NCBI RefSeq assembly: GCF_900765565.1
Contig: NZ_CAAFRZ010000016.1
Location: 1-7,103 of the forward strand
Reading direction: 5' to 3'
Source: an uncultured Dialister sp.
GTDB taxonomy: Bacteria; Bacillota; Negativicutes; Veillonellales; Dialisteraceae
DNA length: 7,103 bases
Shown: piece after piece, positions 6,943 through 7,103 of the stretch
How positions within the stretch are numbered: position 1 is the first letter of the stretch
Layout: each line of letters begins with the position of its first letter
Program-made: the position numbers and the translations under genes
The notes under the pieces: generated by a model
Told to the model about the DNA's origin: nothing
Databases searched by the model: none
What the model saw: only the letters and a program-made list of their open reading frames with translations

Positions 6943-7040
6943 GTTGGATGAGATATTTCAGTTTGTCGAGCTGTTTGGTTTGGCGCTGATGGGTAGAGTC
7001 ATTCGTGCGGAGCTTCTAGCTGCTAGCTCCTAGCTTCTAG
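6943..7040 (-). repeat. Right copy of the dispersed repeat, inverted, with four heptads
   Basis: Read on the minus strand, this starts with four CTAGNAG heptads (perfect 7-bp periodicity across 7013-7040 in plus coordinates). CTCC follows and then sequence homologous to the left-end copy, down to about 6943, directly abutting the terminator. It has four heptads against two in the left copy. No open reading frame with a ribosome binding site is seen. Confidence 0.75.
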
Positions 7041-7094
7041 GAAAGATCAACAGCCTACGGCACGAATGACTGATGGAAACAGGTAGGAAGCGCC
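6982..7094. repeat. Long palindromic element enclosing the heptad array
   Basis: AGTCATTCGTGC (6997-7008) is a perfect 12-bp inverted repeat of GCACGAATGACT (7060-7071). Outside it, GGCGCT (6982-6987) pairs with AGCGCC (7089-7094). The 51-bp interior holds the heptads. A fold of about 113 nt with no coding capacity resembles a miniature inverted-repeat or REP-like intergenic element. No target-site duplication is recognisable and the window ends nine bases later, so its true limits are unknown. Confidence 0.55.
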
Positions 7095-7103
7095 GCAGGC
7101 GGA

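Noticed and set aside
4..7094. Composite transposon interpretation of the inverted end repeats
   Set aside because: No transposase or integrase gene, no visible target duplications, and the repeats are diverged; dispersed intergenic repeats are the simpler explanation.

Overview
The window carries three complete protein-coding genes, all on the + strand: a full-length biotin-dependent pyruvate carboxylase (407-3835) and two adjacent, closely related Na+/serine-threonine symporters of the SstT type (4073-5332 and 5600-6850). Purine-rich AGGAGG-type ribosome binding sites, consensus vegetative promoters with 17-bp spacers, and intrinsic hairpin plus T-run terminators fit a low-to-mid-GC Firmicute. 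The protein sequences and heptanucleotide intergenic repeats suggest an amino-acid-fermenting member of the Negativicutes (Acidaminococcus, Megasphaera or Dialister relatives). That placement is inference from general familiarity and is not demonstrated here.

Layout. 1-93 is one copy of a dispersed intergenic repeat starting with CTAGAAG heptads. 94-239 is AT-rich, non-coding and full of short dyads. A promoter at 240-268 and a structured leader of about 130 nt precede pyruvate carboxylase. A structured gap (3836-3986), probably holding the carboxylase transcript end, precedes a second consensus promoter (3987-4015) and the first sstT. A strong terminator (5345-5387) ends that unit. A third promoter (5471-5499) and a leader hairpin precede the second sstT, whose terminator lies at 6911-6942. 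The right end (6943-7103) holds a second copy of the left-end repeat in inverted orientation, inside a larger palindromic element.

Each gene therefore seems to have its own promoter, so this looks like three monocistronic units and not an operon. Metabolically they are compatible: serine or threonine imported by SstT can be deaminated, serine giving pyruvate, and pyruvate carboxylase converts pyruvate to oxaloacetate for anaplerosis or reductive C4 metabolism. The link is inferred from adjacency only.

I do not see a clearly new biological system. The points most worth checking are the inverted repeat copies bracketing the block, the operator-like dyad next to the carboxylase promoter, stem-loops predicted at the 5' end of all three transcripts, the structured 3884-3955 segment, and the conserved duplication of sstT with separate control regions.
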